Positions 43,221 through 51,983 are shown, counted from the stretch's first letter. The stretch is DNA of 64,000 bases from an uncultured Fusicatenibacter sp. (GCA_902493585.1 CABUPZ010000005.1:1-64000), one strand, 5' to 3'. Numbers and translations are program-made. The notes: generated by a model not told the origin, from the letters alone.

Positions 43221-44621
43221 ATGAAAATCAAAGAGATCTTTGCCCCTTCGGATATGACGCAGGGGAAACCATGGGAAAAAATTCTGGTTTTTACGATCCC
43301 TATGCTGCTGGGAAATATTGCGCAGCAGCTTTATAACACGGTGGACAGCATCGTGGTGGGAAGATACGTGGGAGACAATGCGCTGGCAGCGGTGGGAAGC
43401 GCCAGCCCGATCATGAATCTTCTGCTGGTGCTTTTCGTCGGAATCTCTGTGGGCGCCGGCGTTATGGTATCCCAGTATTTCGGCGCGAAGGAGAGGGAAG
43501 CGCTTTCCAGGACGATTGGAAATTGTATCACACTGACCGCTGCTGCGTCACTGTTCATCATGGTCGTGGGAACACTGTGTGCGCGGCCTTTGCTGGAACT
43601 TCTGAATACACCGGAAAGTATCATTGACTGGTGTGCATCTTATCTGATCATTATGATGCTTGGTTCGGCGGGAATTGCATATTATAACATTCTGTGCGGT
43701 ATATTAAGAGGACTGGGTGATTCTGTATCGGCGCTGGTCTATCTGCTGATCGCAACGGTTATCAACATTGTTCTGGATGTTACCTTTGTGGCGGTGTTCC
43801 ATATGGGAGTGCCGGGAGTGGCGCTGGCAACGGTGATCGCGCAGATTATCTCTGCGGTTATGTGTATGATCAAACTGAAAAGAATGTCAGATTTATTTGA
43901 TCTGAAACTGCAGTATCTGAAGCCGGACGGACGTCATGCACTGAACATCATCCGTCTTGGGCTTCCGTCCGGTATCACCCAGGCGATCTTTTCCATGGCG
44001 ATGGTCGTGGTACAGTCACTGACCAACAGCTTCGGAGAGATGGTCATTGCGGCGAACGTAATTATCATGCGTGTGGATGGTTTCGCGATGATGCCGAACT
44101 TCTCGTTCGGAACGGCGATGACCACCTTTGCGGGCCAGAACGTGGGAGCCAGAAGGTATGACCGCGTGGAGCAGGGAGCCAAACAAGGCACGCTGATGGC
44201 GGTGGGCACTTCCACGGTGATCACTGTGCTGATCCTTCTGTTTGGAAGACATCTGATGGCGATCTTTACTAACACCTCCGAGCTTGTGACGCTGAGCGCC
44301 AATATGATGAGGATCCTGGCGGTGGGATACATCGCGATGGCGGTAACCCAGAGCCTTTCCGGCGTCATGCGCGGAGCGGGAGATACGATGACGCCTATGT
44401 GGATCTCCCTGATCACAACCGTCGTGATCCGTGTGCCGGTGGCTTACGGAATTTCCTGGCTGACCAGAACCCCGGAGCTGCCCAACGGACGGTACGAATG
44501 TATCTGGATTTCCCTGCTGTCTTCCTGGCTGATGGGAGCCCTGATCACCTTCATCTTCTACCGCAGAGGAAAATGGAAAACCAAGGGTCTTGACGGGAAA
44601 AAAGGAAGCCAAACGGCGTGA
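43221..44621 (+). CDS. MATE-family multidrug efflux transporter
   Basis: 466 residues, about twelve hydrophobic helices in two homologous halves. Start MKIKEIFAPSDMTQGKPWEK; helix 1 with PMLLGNIAQQLYNTVDSIVVG is the classic N-lobe motif and the C-lobe repeat is PSGITQAIFSMAMVVVQSL. Ion-coupled export of cationic compounds is expected; the substrate is unknown. The start codon has only a weak ribosome site. It follows dusB by 63 bases. Confidence 0.93.
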   Translation: MKIKEIFAPSDMTQGKPWEKILVFTIPMLLGNIAQQLYNTVDSIVVGRYVGDNALAAVGSASPIMNLLLVLFVGISVGAGVMVSQYFGAKEREALSRTIGNCITLTAAASLFIMVVGTLCARPLLELLNTPESIIDWCASYLIIMMLGSAGIAYYNILCGILRGLGDSVSALVYLLIATVINIVLDVTFVAVFHMGVPGVALATVIAQIISAVMCMIKLKRMSDLFDLKLQYLKPDGRHALNIIRLGLPSGITQAIFSMAMVVVQSLTNSFGEMVIAANVIIMRVDGFAMMPNFSFGTAMTTFAGQNVGARRYDRVEQGAKQGTLMAVGTSTVITVLILLFGRHLMAIFTNTSELVTLSANMMRILAVGYIAMAVTQSLSGVMRGAGDTMTPMWISLITTVVIRVPVAYGISWLTRTPELPNGRYECIWISLLSSWLMGALITFIFYRRGKWKTKGLDGKKGSQTA

Positions 44622-44642
44622 GAAGGTTCCGCCAGCTTTTTC

Positions 44643-44671
44643 TTGACAAGGCCAGACATTTCCTTTATACT
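44643..44671 (+). promoter_or_regulatory. Consensus SigA promoter of greA-lysS
   Basis: TTGACA (44643-44648), 17-base spacer, TATACT (44666-44671). Leader of about 130 bases precedes greA. Confidence 0.85.
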
Positions 44672-44727
44672 ACTGTAATTGTTAGGATAGGCGGAGTCTG
44701 TCCTTTGGATTTTACATGAAGAGAACC

Positions 44728-44765
44728 ATCAGCAGACAAAGGTAAAAAAACTTTTGTCTGCTGAT
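44728..44765 (+). other. Hairpin in the greA leader
   Basis: ATCAGCAGACAAA (44728-44740) pairs with TTTTGTCTGCTGAT (44752-44765) around an A-rich loop. No T-run follows, so it is not a full terminator; it may pause RNA polymerase or shape the leader of a transcript-cleavage factor gene. Confidence 0.55.
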
Positions 44766-44804
44766 AGTACATTGACAGATACAGATAAGGAAAGGGTGTA
44801 GAAA

Positions 44805-45287
44805 ATGGCAGAGAAGAAAAATATTCTTACTTATGCAGGTCTCCAGAAACTGGAGGAAGAACTTCATGACTTAAAGGTAAACCGGAGAAAAGAGGTTGCC
44901 GTAAAGATCCGGGAAGCGAGAGAGCAGGGCGACTTATCCGAGAACGCGGAGTACGATGCAGCGAAGGACGAACAGCGCGATATCGAAGCCCGTATCGAAG
45001 AGATTGAGAAAATCCTGAAAAACGCAGAGGTCGTAGTGGAAGATGAAGTGGATTCCGACAAGATCAATGTGGGATGTAAGGTAGATGTGTATGATGTGGA
45101 GTTTGAAGAAGAGATCGAATTCCAGATCGTAGGTTCCACCGAGGCAAACAGCCTGGAAGGAAAAATTTCCAACGAATCTCCGGTTGGAAAAGCTCTGATC
45201 GGCGCCCGCATCGGCGACGTTGTGGAAGTGGAAACACCTACCGGCGTTATGCAGTACAAGGTACTGAAGATCCAGAGAAACGTCTGA
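44805..45287 (+). CDS. greA: Transcription elongation factor GreA
   Basis: 160 residues: N-terminal antiparallel coiled coil (~1-75) that enters the polymerase secondary channel, with the tip acidic segment GDLSENAEYDAAKDEQ intact, and a C-terminal FKBP-like domain (NVGCKVDVYDV..., SPVGKALIGARIGD). Stimulates cleavage of backtracked RNA. Strong AAAGGG site. Upstream of lysS by 54 bases, a gene order common in Clostridia. Confidence 0.96.
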   Translation: MAEKKNILTYAGLQKLEEELHDLKVNRRKEVAVKIREAREQGDLSENAEYDAAKDEQRDIEARIEEIEKILKNAEVVVEDEVDSDKINVGCKVDVYDVEFEEEIEFQIVGSTEANSLEGKISNESPVGKALIGARIGDVVEVETPTGVMQYKVLKIQRNV

Positions 45288-45341
45288 TCACCGGAAGAAA
45301 GAAGAATGAAAGAAGAATACAGAAAAAGGGAGTGAGAAAGA

Positions 45342-47291
45342 TTGGCACAGCAGAAGCAGACACAGGAACAGGATATTAATCAGTTATTGAAGGTGCGCCG
45401 TGATAAACTGAAGGAACTGCAGGAGAACGGCAAGGATCCGTTTGCTATTACGAAATATGATGTGACACATCACAGTCAGGAAATCAAAGACAACTATGAG
45501 GAGCTGGAGGAGAAAGAGGTTTCCGTAGCGGGACGTATGATGTCCAAACGTGTGATGGGAAAGGCTTCTTTCTGTAATGTACAGGATCTGCAGGGCGGTA
45601 TTCAGTGCTACGTGGCACGCGACAATATCGGTGAGGAAGCTTACAAGGAATTCAAGAAAATGGACATCGGCGATGTCGTAGGTGTGAAGGGAACTGTTTT
45701 CACGACGAAGACAGGTGAGATCTCCATTCATGTGACCAGTCTGACGCTGCTGAGCAAGAGTCTTCAGATCCTCCCGGAGAAGTTCCACGGACTGACCAAT
45801 ACGGATCTTCGTTACCGTCAGAGATACGTGGACCTGATCATGAATCCGGAGGTAAAGGATACCTTTATCAAACGTTCCAGGATCATCAGCGCGATCCGCA
45901 AATACCTGGACGGCGAGGGATTTATGGAAGTGGAAACCCCGATGCTGGTGGCGAATGCCGGCGGCGCGGCGGCACGTCCTTTCGAGACGCATTTCAATGC
46001 GCTGAATGAGGATCTGAAACTTCGCATTTCCCTGGAACTTTATCTGAAACGTCTGATCGTCGGCGGTCTGGAGAGAGTGTATGAGATCGGTCGTGTATTC
46101 CGTAATGAAGGTCTGGACACCAGACACAATCCGGAATTCACGCTGATGGAGCTGTACCAGGCATATACGGATTATAACGGAATGATGGATCTGACCGAGA
46201 ATCTTTACCGCCATGTGGCGCAGGAAGTTCTGGGCACCACGAAGATCGTTTACAACGGAATCGAGATGGATCTTGGCAAACCGTTTGAGCGTATTACGAT
46301 GGTTGACGCAGTGAAGAAGTATTCCGGCGTGGACTGGAATCAGGTAGAGACGCTGGAGCAGGCGAGAGAGCTGGCAAAAGAGCATCATATTGAATATGAA
46401 GAGAGACATAAAAAAGGCGATATCCTGAACCTGTTCTTTGAGGAATTTGTTGAGGAGCATCTGGTTCAGCCGACCTTCGTTATGGACCATCCGGTGGAGA
46501 TTTCTCCGCTGACCAAGAAGAAACCGGAGAATCCGGAATATGTGGAACGTTTCGAGTTCTTTATGAACGGCTGGGAAATGGCAAACGCTTACTCCGAGCT
46601 GAACGATCCGATCGATCAGAGAGAGAGATTTAAAGCACAGGAGGAGCAGTTCGCTCAGGGTGACGAGGAGGCAAATCATACGGATGAGGACTTTCTGAAC
46701 GCGCTGGAGATCGGTATGCCTCCGACCGGCGGTATCGGATTCGGTATCGACCGTATGTGTATGCTTCTGACAGACAGCGCGGCGATCCGTGATGTGCTGC
46801 TCTTCCCGACTATGAAGTCACAGGGTGCTTCCAAAAATGAGGCAAACAATGCGGCACAGGCAGGAAAAGTCGCTGCCGCTGAAGTGGAAGCAGAGGAAAA
46901 AACAGCGGAAACGATTGATTTTTCCAATGTGAAGATTGAGCCGCTGTTTGAGGAAATGGTGGCCTTTGACACCTTCAGCAAGTCCGATTTCCGTGCCGTG
47001 AAGGTGAAAGACTGCGTGGCAGTGCCGAAGAGCAAAAAGCTCCTCCAGTTTACGCTGGACGATGGAACAGGCACAGACCGTACAATCTTGAGCGGTATTC
47101 ATGAGTATTATGAGCCGGAAGAGCTGATTGGAAAGACCTGTATCGCCATCGTAAATCTGCCGCCGAGAAAGATGATGGGAATCGATTCCTGTGGTATGCT
47201 GATCTCAGCGGTACATGAGGTAGACGGCAAGGAAGGATTGAATCTCCTGATGGTGGATGACAGGATTCCGGCGGGAGCGAAGCTGTATTAA
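45342..47291 (+). CDS. lysS: Lysyl-tRNA synthetase (class II) with C-terminal tRNA-binding domain
   Basis: 649 residues, about 150 longer than the common bacterial form. N-terminal OB anticodon-binding fold (~60-165), class II core with motif 2 RVFRNEGLDTRHNPEFT and motif 3 GGIGFGIDRMCML, then an Ala/Glu linker and an extra EMAP/Trbp111-type OB domain (~530-649; FRAVKVKDCVAVPKSKKLL, SGIHEYYEPEELIGK). The added domain probably raises tRNA affinity, as in MetRS. Start is TTG at 45342 after GGGAG. Same transcript as greA; terminator follows. Confidence 0.95.
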   Translation: MAQQKQTQEQDINQLLKVRRDKLKELQENGKDPFAITKYDVTHHSQEIKDNYEELEEKEVSVAGRMMSKRVMGKASFCNVQDLQGGIQCYVARDNIGEEAYKEFKKMDIGDVVGVKGTVFTTKTGEISIHVTSLTLLSKSLQILPEKFHGLTNTDLRYRQRYVDLIMNPEVKDTFIKRSRIISAIRKYLDGEGFMEVETPMLVANAGGAAARPFETHFNALNEDLKLRISLELYLKRLIVGGLERVYEIGRVFRNEGLDTRHNPEFTLMELYQAYTDYNGMMDLTENLYRHVAQEVLGTTKIVYNGIEMDLGKPFERITMVDAVKKYSGVDWNQVETLEQARELAKEHHIEYEERHKKGDILNLFFEEFVEEHLVQPTFVMDHPVEISPLTKKKPENPEYVERFEFFMNGWEMANAYSELNDPIDQRERFKAQEEQFAQGDEEANHTDEDFLNALEIGMPPTGGIGFGIDRMCMLLTDSAAIRDVLLFPTMKSQGASKNEANNAAQAGKVAAAEVEAEEKTAETIDFSNVKIEPLFEEMVAFDTFSKSDFRAVKVKDCVAVPKSKKLLQFTLDDGTGTDRTILSGIHEYYEPEELIGKTCIAIVNLPPRKMMGIDSCGMLISAVHEVDGKEGLNLLMVDDRIPAGAKLY

Positions 47292-47322
47292 TTGAAAGAA
47301 CGATAAATAGAATGAAAAAAGA

Positions 47323-47358
47323 GACCGCACTGGCTGAAATGAGGCTGGTGCGGTTTTG
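47323..47358 (+). terminator. Terminator of lysS
   Basis: ACCGCAC pairs with GTGCGGT, flanked by A-rich and T-rich runs. Confidence 0.75.
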
Positions 47359-47421
47359 GTATATTTATAAAAACTGTGGCAAAGACTTTGATACGGATGA
47401 AGTGCCAGTTAGGAGGTTTTT

Positions 47422-47580
47422 ATGCTGAGTGTATTTCTGGGATAAATGGAGCAGGCAATTTACCATCCGCAGACGTATTTTGATAATGAGTATGAAGATG
47501 AATGGAGCACAGATCAATTATCCGTGAATATGATACAAGATATTAATAAGTCGGAAGTTATCAGCCCATACTTGATATAG
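47422..47580 (+). pseudogene. Remnant of a DUF4869-type gene
   Basis: After AGGAGG an ATG opens MLSVFLG, then an in-frame stop, then MEQAIYHPQTYFDNEYEDEW...DINKSEVISPYLI and a second stop. The order is that of the first ~55 residues of DUF4869 proteins as remembered, which are normally ~150 residues. The rest is missing. The 184 bases to the IS left end hold a possible -10 TATAAT and nothing else recognised. Confidence 0.45.
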
Positions 47581-47851
47581 AGAGCATAGAGCCTAAAAAG
47601 CTTTTTTGTCCCGGAATGATGAGAAGAAATTGACAGGATAGGAATCGGATGCTTTTCCTTACTTTTGAACTAATTTTAGATATAATATTAGTGTGAAAGG
47701 AAGATGTGTGCGTGTCAGCCGTATCTTCTTTTTTTATATTGCAGGATTTGCTTCAATACTAAAGTGTACCCCATGTCAAGGACAAATTGAATTTGTTGAG
47801 TTGTTGTCCTGGTGGAGGCATTCATGAACGTCCATTCCAATGGACTGTTCA

Positions 47852-48211
47852 TCATCTTTCATGTTCCAGAGATTCGCTTAGCACGTGCGACAGGATCTGC
47901 CGTGTATAAGCGTCCGGGACCGTGGACAGATAGGCAAACGCACCGTTATAGGGGATGTATGTTATATCTGTGAGCAGCACCTTTCGGGCACCTTTATCAT
48001 AACCACGAAAGGTGTATGCAGCCGGGATCAACTGGAAATCAGCCCTGTCTCGTGCTTCACGTTTGGCTCTGATGTCGGCTGAACGAACCCAGTTGTAGTA
48101 GCCAGAGCGTGAGACACCGGCAATCTTACATAAGGCAGTGACGATCAGGCGGTTATCTGTTTGAGAGAGGACTTCGTGAATGATTTCAAATGACCTGCTC
48201 AGGAGGCGCAT
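47852..48211 (-). pseudogene. IS3 transposase OrfB fragment
   Basis: The N-terminal part (LCKIAGVSRSGYYNW, the HTH_21 region) is fused to a piece of the integrase core (KVLLTDITYIPYNGAFAYLS). The junction at DKGARKVLL shows deletion of roughly the intervening 80-100 residues. One catalytic Asp (TDIT) remains; the second Asp and the Glu downstream are lost at the stop. Non-functional. Confidence 0.75.
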
Positions 48212-48527
48212 CCTTTAGCTGTTCGGGATCCGTAGCCTTACGTGCAGAGGGATATCCGGTATGAAATTCACCAAACTTTGTAATTTCATTTTTGATATGC
48301 TGCCGAATCCCGTTAATACGGATTTTCCCAAGCACATCGGGAGGATAGCCAAGTTCCTTAACGATGTGAAATGCGGGTTCCCCGGACTGATATCTTTTCC
48401 AGAACTCTTCCTTGAATTCAGCAGTAAACGGAATCTTGTTGGGAGTGACCTGGTAAGTATACGGGTTCGCTTTAAGCTGACGGATTTCCTTTTCGGTGAA
48501 TGTTTTTTTTGCGAGTGGCATAGGCAT
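48186..48527 (-). CDS. IS3 transposase OrfA-like protein
   Basis: 113 residues from ATG 48527 after AGGAGG: MPMPLAKKTFTEKEIRQLKAN, then a helix-turn-helix (FKEEFWKRYQSGEPAFHIVK, GYPPDVLGKIRINGIRQHI). It overlaps the OrfB remnant by 26 bases, as expected for a frameshift-linked pair. It may be intact as a frame but has no functional partner here. Confidence 0.65.
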   Translation of the reverse strand: MPMPLAKKTFTEKEIRQLKANPYTYQVTPNKIPFTAEFKEEFWKRYQSGEPAFHIVKELGYPPDVLGKIRINGIRQHIKNEITKFGEFHTGYPSARKATDPEQLKDAPPEQVI

Positions 48528-48758
48528 TTTCCTCCTAAAATCATTATACATGACCGCCGCCAGGAGGAGCAACAAAAAGGCTGTCCAGAGTTTGGGATTT
48601 CAACAATTTCAAGTGTCCATTTTTATGGGTACATTTTATTTGTGTTTTGTCGTGCAATTAATAATTCTAAAACAAATTTCAAACAAAAATAAAATATGAG
48701 AAATATAAAATGCATTTGTAACAAACAAGAAAAGGAAATAAAGAGGAGGTCTCTAAAC

Positions 48759-49127
48759 ATGAAGAAGAGTAGTTTTGTTGCAATGATTTTGGGAATTATC
48801 AGCTGTCTGTTTTTTGGTTTGGGAATGTGCATGGCAATGATTCCGGAATGGAATGCGTTTACGCCAGGAGTTGTCGTTGGCTGTGTAGGTATTGTTTTTG
48901 CTCTGATCACAGTATTTGTATGGAGAAAAATGGAACATAAACAGCCGATTAAAATTACGGGAAAAGCGGTATTGACAGCGGTTATCGGTATTGTAGGCGC
49001 TCTTGCCCTGGGTGCCGGGATGTGTTTCTCCATGGTGTGGGGAAGCATGATTCTGGGTATTGTGATCGGTATCGTTGGAATTATCATTCTGCTTTGTCTG
49101 ATACCACTGTGTAAAGGACTGAAATAA
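48759..49127 (+). CDS. Small four-helix membrane protein
   Basis: 122 residues with four hydrophobic segments (~5-27, 35-55, 68-90, 94-116), arranged as two similar hairpins, e.g. SCLFFGLGMCMAMI and ALALGAGMCFSMVW. Not assigned to a named family. Start at 48759 follows AGGAGG well. A terminator follows. It lies between the IS remnant and fragment-rich sequence, and may be an intact accessory gene. Confidence 0.65.
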   Translation: MKKSSFVAMILGIISCLFFGLGMCMAMIPEWNAFTPGVVVGCVGIVFALITVFVWRKMEHKQPIKITGKAVLTAVIGIVGALALGAGMCFSMVWGSMILGIVIGIVGIIILLCLIPLCKGLK

Positions 49128-49152
49128 GACAAAAAAATATTTGTGCAACTAA

Positions 49153-49183
49153 GGTACCAGTTCAGCCAAGCTGAACGGTTATC
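49153..49183 (+). repeat. Dispersed repeat A, copy
   Basis: TACCAGTTCAGC pairs with GCTGAACGGTTA (loop caa). Located between the small membrane-protein gene and its terminator. Confidence 0.7.
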
Positions 49184-49216
49184 AAAAAAGACCGGATGCC
49201 ACGCCGGTCTTTTTTG
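49184..49216 (+). terminator. Bidirectional terminator
   Basis: AAAAAAGACCGG pairs with CCGGTCTTTTTT, loop atgccacg. Confidence 0.9.
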
Positions 49217-49271
49217 TAAATATGGATATTTTGCGGCAAAAGAAAGTGAGCCTGGGGCGAGCAGAATGTAG

Positions 49272-49294
49272 GAATGAATTTTCAAACAGGCTCT
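49272..49294 (+). repeat. Half copy of dispersed repeat B
   Basis: GAATGAATTTTCAAACAGGC matches the right arm and loop edge of the hairpin at 13058-13104, continuing into ctctgg. Confidence 0.6.
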
Positions 49295-49347
49295 GGCGTG
49301 AAGGAAGAAAAATGAGAGTGATATACGCTTGCAATCGATAGGGCGGG

Positions 49348-49596
49348 ATGGTATTATGTAAACAAGACAGGGATGGGGTTTGGGACCTTTCGGAGAGTGG
49401 GAGAAAACCGAAAGGAGGAATCATTATCCAAAAAACAAAAATGGACAGAGACGCTGTCCGAATTCTCGCAAACCATGAAAAACGTGTGGAAGAAGCAAGA
49501 AAATTTAATCTTTTAAGCAATGTATTTATGTCTGTGGCATTGAATGACATACCGGCTTGTCAGTATGTGCTGCGGATCCTGACAGGGATCGGTTGA
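49348..49596 (+). pseudogene. N-terminal fragment of a PD-(D/E)XK nuclease family transposase-like protein
   Basis: The segment ARKFNLLSNVFMSVALNDIPACQYVLRILTGI resembles the N-terminus of Rpn/PD-(D/E)XK transposase-like proteins common in Lachnospiraceae, but stops after LTGIG before any catalytic residue. The 5' part is low-quality coding. The match is from memory of the family pattern, so moderate confidence. Confidence 0.45.
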
Positions 49597-49639
49597 AAAT
49601 GTAAGGGTTCAGCCGTTCCCTGTTTTGTATCGACATTAA

Positions 49640-50605
49640 GGTTTATTCCTTCGCCGAAAATCTATATCTCGGAAGGGAAGAAATATGTGTATGACCGATG
49701 CCGCCGGAAAGACAGGGCAGATCTTTTGATTCTGCGTCCGGACGGGAACACGATCCTTGCGGTTATTGAATGCAAGGCAGCTCATGTTGAAATCGGTGAA
49801 GAAGTGATCGAACAGATGCTCCGATATGCCAGAGCGTTGAATACAGAATATGCGTTTGCCACGAATGGTCATGATTTTTTTGCGTATGGTTTTGACAGGA
49901 AAAAAGGGTATCTTCCGGTGGAGTGCCCGGACTCTTACCGGAAAATGTGTCTGTCCTGTGAGAATTCTGTTCCGCAGGTTCAGACAATCGGTATGCGTTC
50001 CGATTTGCAGAAATTGAATGATATCAAGTTTATAAGGAGAACGTATTACGATTATATTGGCGGGCAGACGAGAGACGAACTGCTCCCTTTTATTGCCAAT
50101 CTGTGTGACGGGCTCAGGGATATCAGTGAATGTCTGAAACCTGCAGAATATTCCGACTTTCTTCTGGAACAGGATCTGGGCATTCGGACACTGGAAATTG
50201 TCGTTCTCTGTTTATGGCGGAGAAAAGAACGAGAAAACAATGCTTGCCGTTGCTGTGGATAATGGAAAAAGATGCCATCATGCGCTCCAGCTGATTCTTG
50301 ATACCAATACGATTATTTCCAGTGATAGAGCCGGAATCTGTTATGAACTCACACACAATGGAAAGATCAATGTGGGACGCAGGGGATGTGCGAAAATCAG
50401 CGAGGTGATGGAGTATGTGAAATGTGAAAATCTATCCCTTGCGAGTGCGGACGGGCGTATTCATTTTGGCAGAATTCATGGGAATGAGCGGCTGTTTGTT
50501 ACCTCTGTGGAATTTACAGAGATATTTGACCACCTGATCAGTTATGTATTGATTCTGGAAAAATTCCGGGAGTTCAAACGAATGGAAAAAATCGCTTCGC
50601 AATGA
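49640..50605 (+). pseudogene. Frameshifted HsdR_N-type nuclease-domain gene
   Basis: First frame: FIPSPKIYISEGKKYVYDRC, then RADLLILRPDGNTILAVIEC and KAAHVEIGEEVIEQMLRYAR, the type I restriction HsdR N-terminal nuclease pattern (D...ECK). Near 50200 the coding signal moves to the next frame (YGGEKNEKTMLAVAVDNGKR) and continues to IASQ at 50605. No start codon with a ribosome site precedes FIPSPK. So both a lost start and a frameshift; an intact gene would encode ~320 residues, a stand-alone nuclease-type protein rather than a full HsdR. Confidence 0.6.
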
Positions 50606-50617
50606 GGCGGAGGCCCG

Positions 50618-50668
50618 AAGGCACTATGTTTTCATACGGTCCGCGAAGTAAAGGCGCAGGTCTGGTGG
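50618..50668 (+). repeat. Dispersed repeat C, copy 3
   Basis: Begins AAGGCACTATGTTTTCATAC and continues in parallel with 11562-11610 (about 80 percent identity over ~48 bases). Confidence 0.65.
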
Positions 50669-50693
50669 AACTGTTAAGTCAGCTAAACGGTTA
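50668..50693 (+). repeat. Dispersed repeat A, divergent copy adjoining repeat C
   Basis: AACTGTT..AGTCAGCT.AAACGGTT forms a weak hairpin of the GTTCAGC family directly after repeat C. The rest of the gap to 50784 holds only the ribosome site of the next gene. Confidence 0.5.
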
Positions 50694-50784
50694 CGATCTT
50701 TTTCTGCTTGCAAGTTTCCCGGTTGTCTGGTATGTTAAGGTTAAAGTCTGCAACTAAGAAGTTGAGCAGAAAGGAAGAGATGGA

Positions 50785-51042
50785 ATGAACGAATTATATG
50801 AAATGATTGAAAAAAAGATCCGGGAGTCCGGGTATCCGAGGAAAGTTTCCGGAATGGATGTCTATGATGATATCTGTGATCAGATTGAGGGCAAGGAGAA
50901 CGGAGCGTACGTCCTTCTGTCGAAATTTGAGGATGATGTGATTTTTGAGTATCATATTACGGTGATGGATGACGAGTTCAATCTGGGAATCCTGACGATG
51001 CGGACGCCGGAAGGCGTTTTTGAGACAAATTTTGACGAGTGA
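50785..51042 (+). CDS. Hypothetical acidic protein, 85 residues
   Basis: Not recognised. Start MNELYEMIEKKIRESGYPRK after GAAAGGAAG. Helix-strand pattern with many acidic residues (DVYDDICDQIEGKE, FEDDVIFEYHITVMDDEF) and no membrane segment or cysteine motif. Located 25 bases upstream of the hydrolase at 51068, so probably co-transcribed with it. Confidence 0.7.
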   Translation: MNELYEMIEKKIRESGYPRKVSGMDVYDDICDQIEGKENGAYVLLSKFEDDVIFEYHITVMDDEFNLGILTMRTPEGVFETNFDE

Positions 51043-51067
51043 TCCGAAAAGGAATGGAGGGTTTGCG

Positions 51068-51910
51068 ATGAGAAAAACGATTCAGGTAGAGGTAAGGGAG
51101 CCACAGTATTCGGTGACAACCGATCTTACCTTTGCGCAGGTGGATGCATGGTTTGGACATACACGGCAGGATCTGAAGATGGATCTTATTTATCCGGAGG
51201 ACAGCACGAAGGATTATCCGTGCATCGTATGGATCTGCGGAGGTGCGTGGCTGAGTATGGACAAATCTGCACATCTGGCGTATCTGTTGGGACTGGCGCG
51301 GGAAGGGTTTGTCGCAGCGTCGGTGCAGTACCGTACAAGCAATGAGGCACAGTTCCCGGCGCAGCTGCAGGATGTTAAGGCGGCAATCCGTTATCTGAGA
51401 GCGCATGCGGGAAGATACCATATCAATGCGGAAAAGATCGGTGTGATGGGAGAATCCGCAGGCGGTTATCTTACATGTATGGCGGCGCTTGCCAAAGATC
51501 CGGTTTACGATGTTGGGGAATACCTGGAATATTCCAGTGAAGTACAGGCGGCATGCCCGTGGTATCCGCCGACGGATTTTTGTGGCTTCCCTTATGAATC
51601 CGCGGAGCAGTGTGCGGCGTCTCCGGAATCTCTGCTGATGGGGAAAAATGTTATGAGAAATCAGGAGGAAGCGTTGGCGGCATGTCCGGTGAGCTTTGTG
51701 ACAAAGGATGCCCCTCCGTTTCTGATCATTCACGGAGAAGAGGATCATACCGTGCCGTTTTCCCAGGGAGTGCTGATCCATGACGAGCTGGAAAAGGCGG
51801 GATGTGATGTGACACTGCTGGCAATTGAGGGAGCGGATCATGCGGATCTCCGGTTCTTCCAGAGAGAGATCTGGCAGGAGATTACGAAATTTTTTAAAGA
51901 GAAATTATAA
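51068..51910 (+). CDS. Alpha/beta hydrolase (esterase, BD-FAE-like)
   Basis: 280-residue hydrolase without signal peptide. Oxyanion-type CGGAW (~58-62), nucleophile elbow GESAGG (Ser ~138), acid in IHGEEDHTVP (Asp) and histidine in EGADHADLRF complete a Ser-Asp-His triad. The fold and motifs resemble acetyl-ester and feruloyl-type esterases that trim plant glycans, and the same family is found truncated at 39182. Start at 51068 follows GGAGG. Heads a small cluster with the following two genes. Confidence 0.88.
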   Translation: MRKTIQVEVREPQYSVTTDLTFAQVDAWFGHTRQDLKMDLIYPEDSTKDYPCIVWICGGAWLSMDKSAHLAYLLGLAREGFVAASVQYRTSNEAQFPAQLQDVKAAIRYLRAHAGRYHINAEKIGVMGESAGGYLTCMAALAKDPVYDVGEYLEYSSEVQAACPWYPPTDFCGFPYESAEQCAASPESLLMGKNVMRNQEEALAACPVSFVTKDAPPFLIIHGEEDHTVPFSQGVLIHDELEKAGCDVTLLAIEGADHADLRFFQREIWQEITKFFKEKL

Positions 51911-51983
51911 GAGTTTCCGGCATTCCAAAGAGTGCACAGAAACAGATGTCTGGAAAATCTATACGGTGGAAAGGAACTATGTG

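Larger units (their letters stand above)
47765..48633 (-). mobile_element. Internally deleted IS3-family insertion sequence
   Basis: Ends are TGTACCCCATGTCAAGGACA (from 47765) and, reading inward from 48633 on the other strand, TGTACCCATAAAAATGGACA, sharing the TGTACCC terminus and later GGACA and TTGAA matches. Length is about 0.87 kb against roughly 1.4-1.6 kb for intact members. The two transposase frames are both incomplete. No target-site duplication was evident next to the ends. Confidence 0.7.

Noticed and set aside
45384..46679. A 431-codon minus-strand frame opposite lysS
   Set aside because: Lies entirely within the class II synthetase core and shows no family resemblance.
49640..50605. 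Complete type I restriction system
   Set aside because: Only an HsdR N-terminal nuclease-like region is present, frameshifted, with no helicase, HsdM or HsdS gene nearby.
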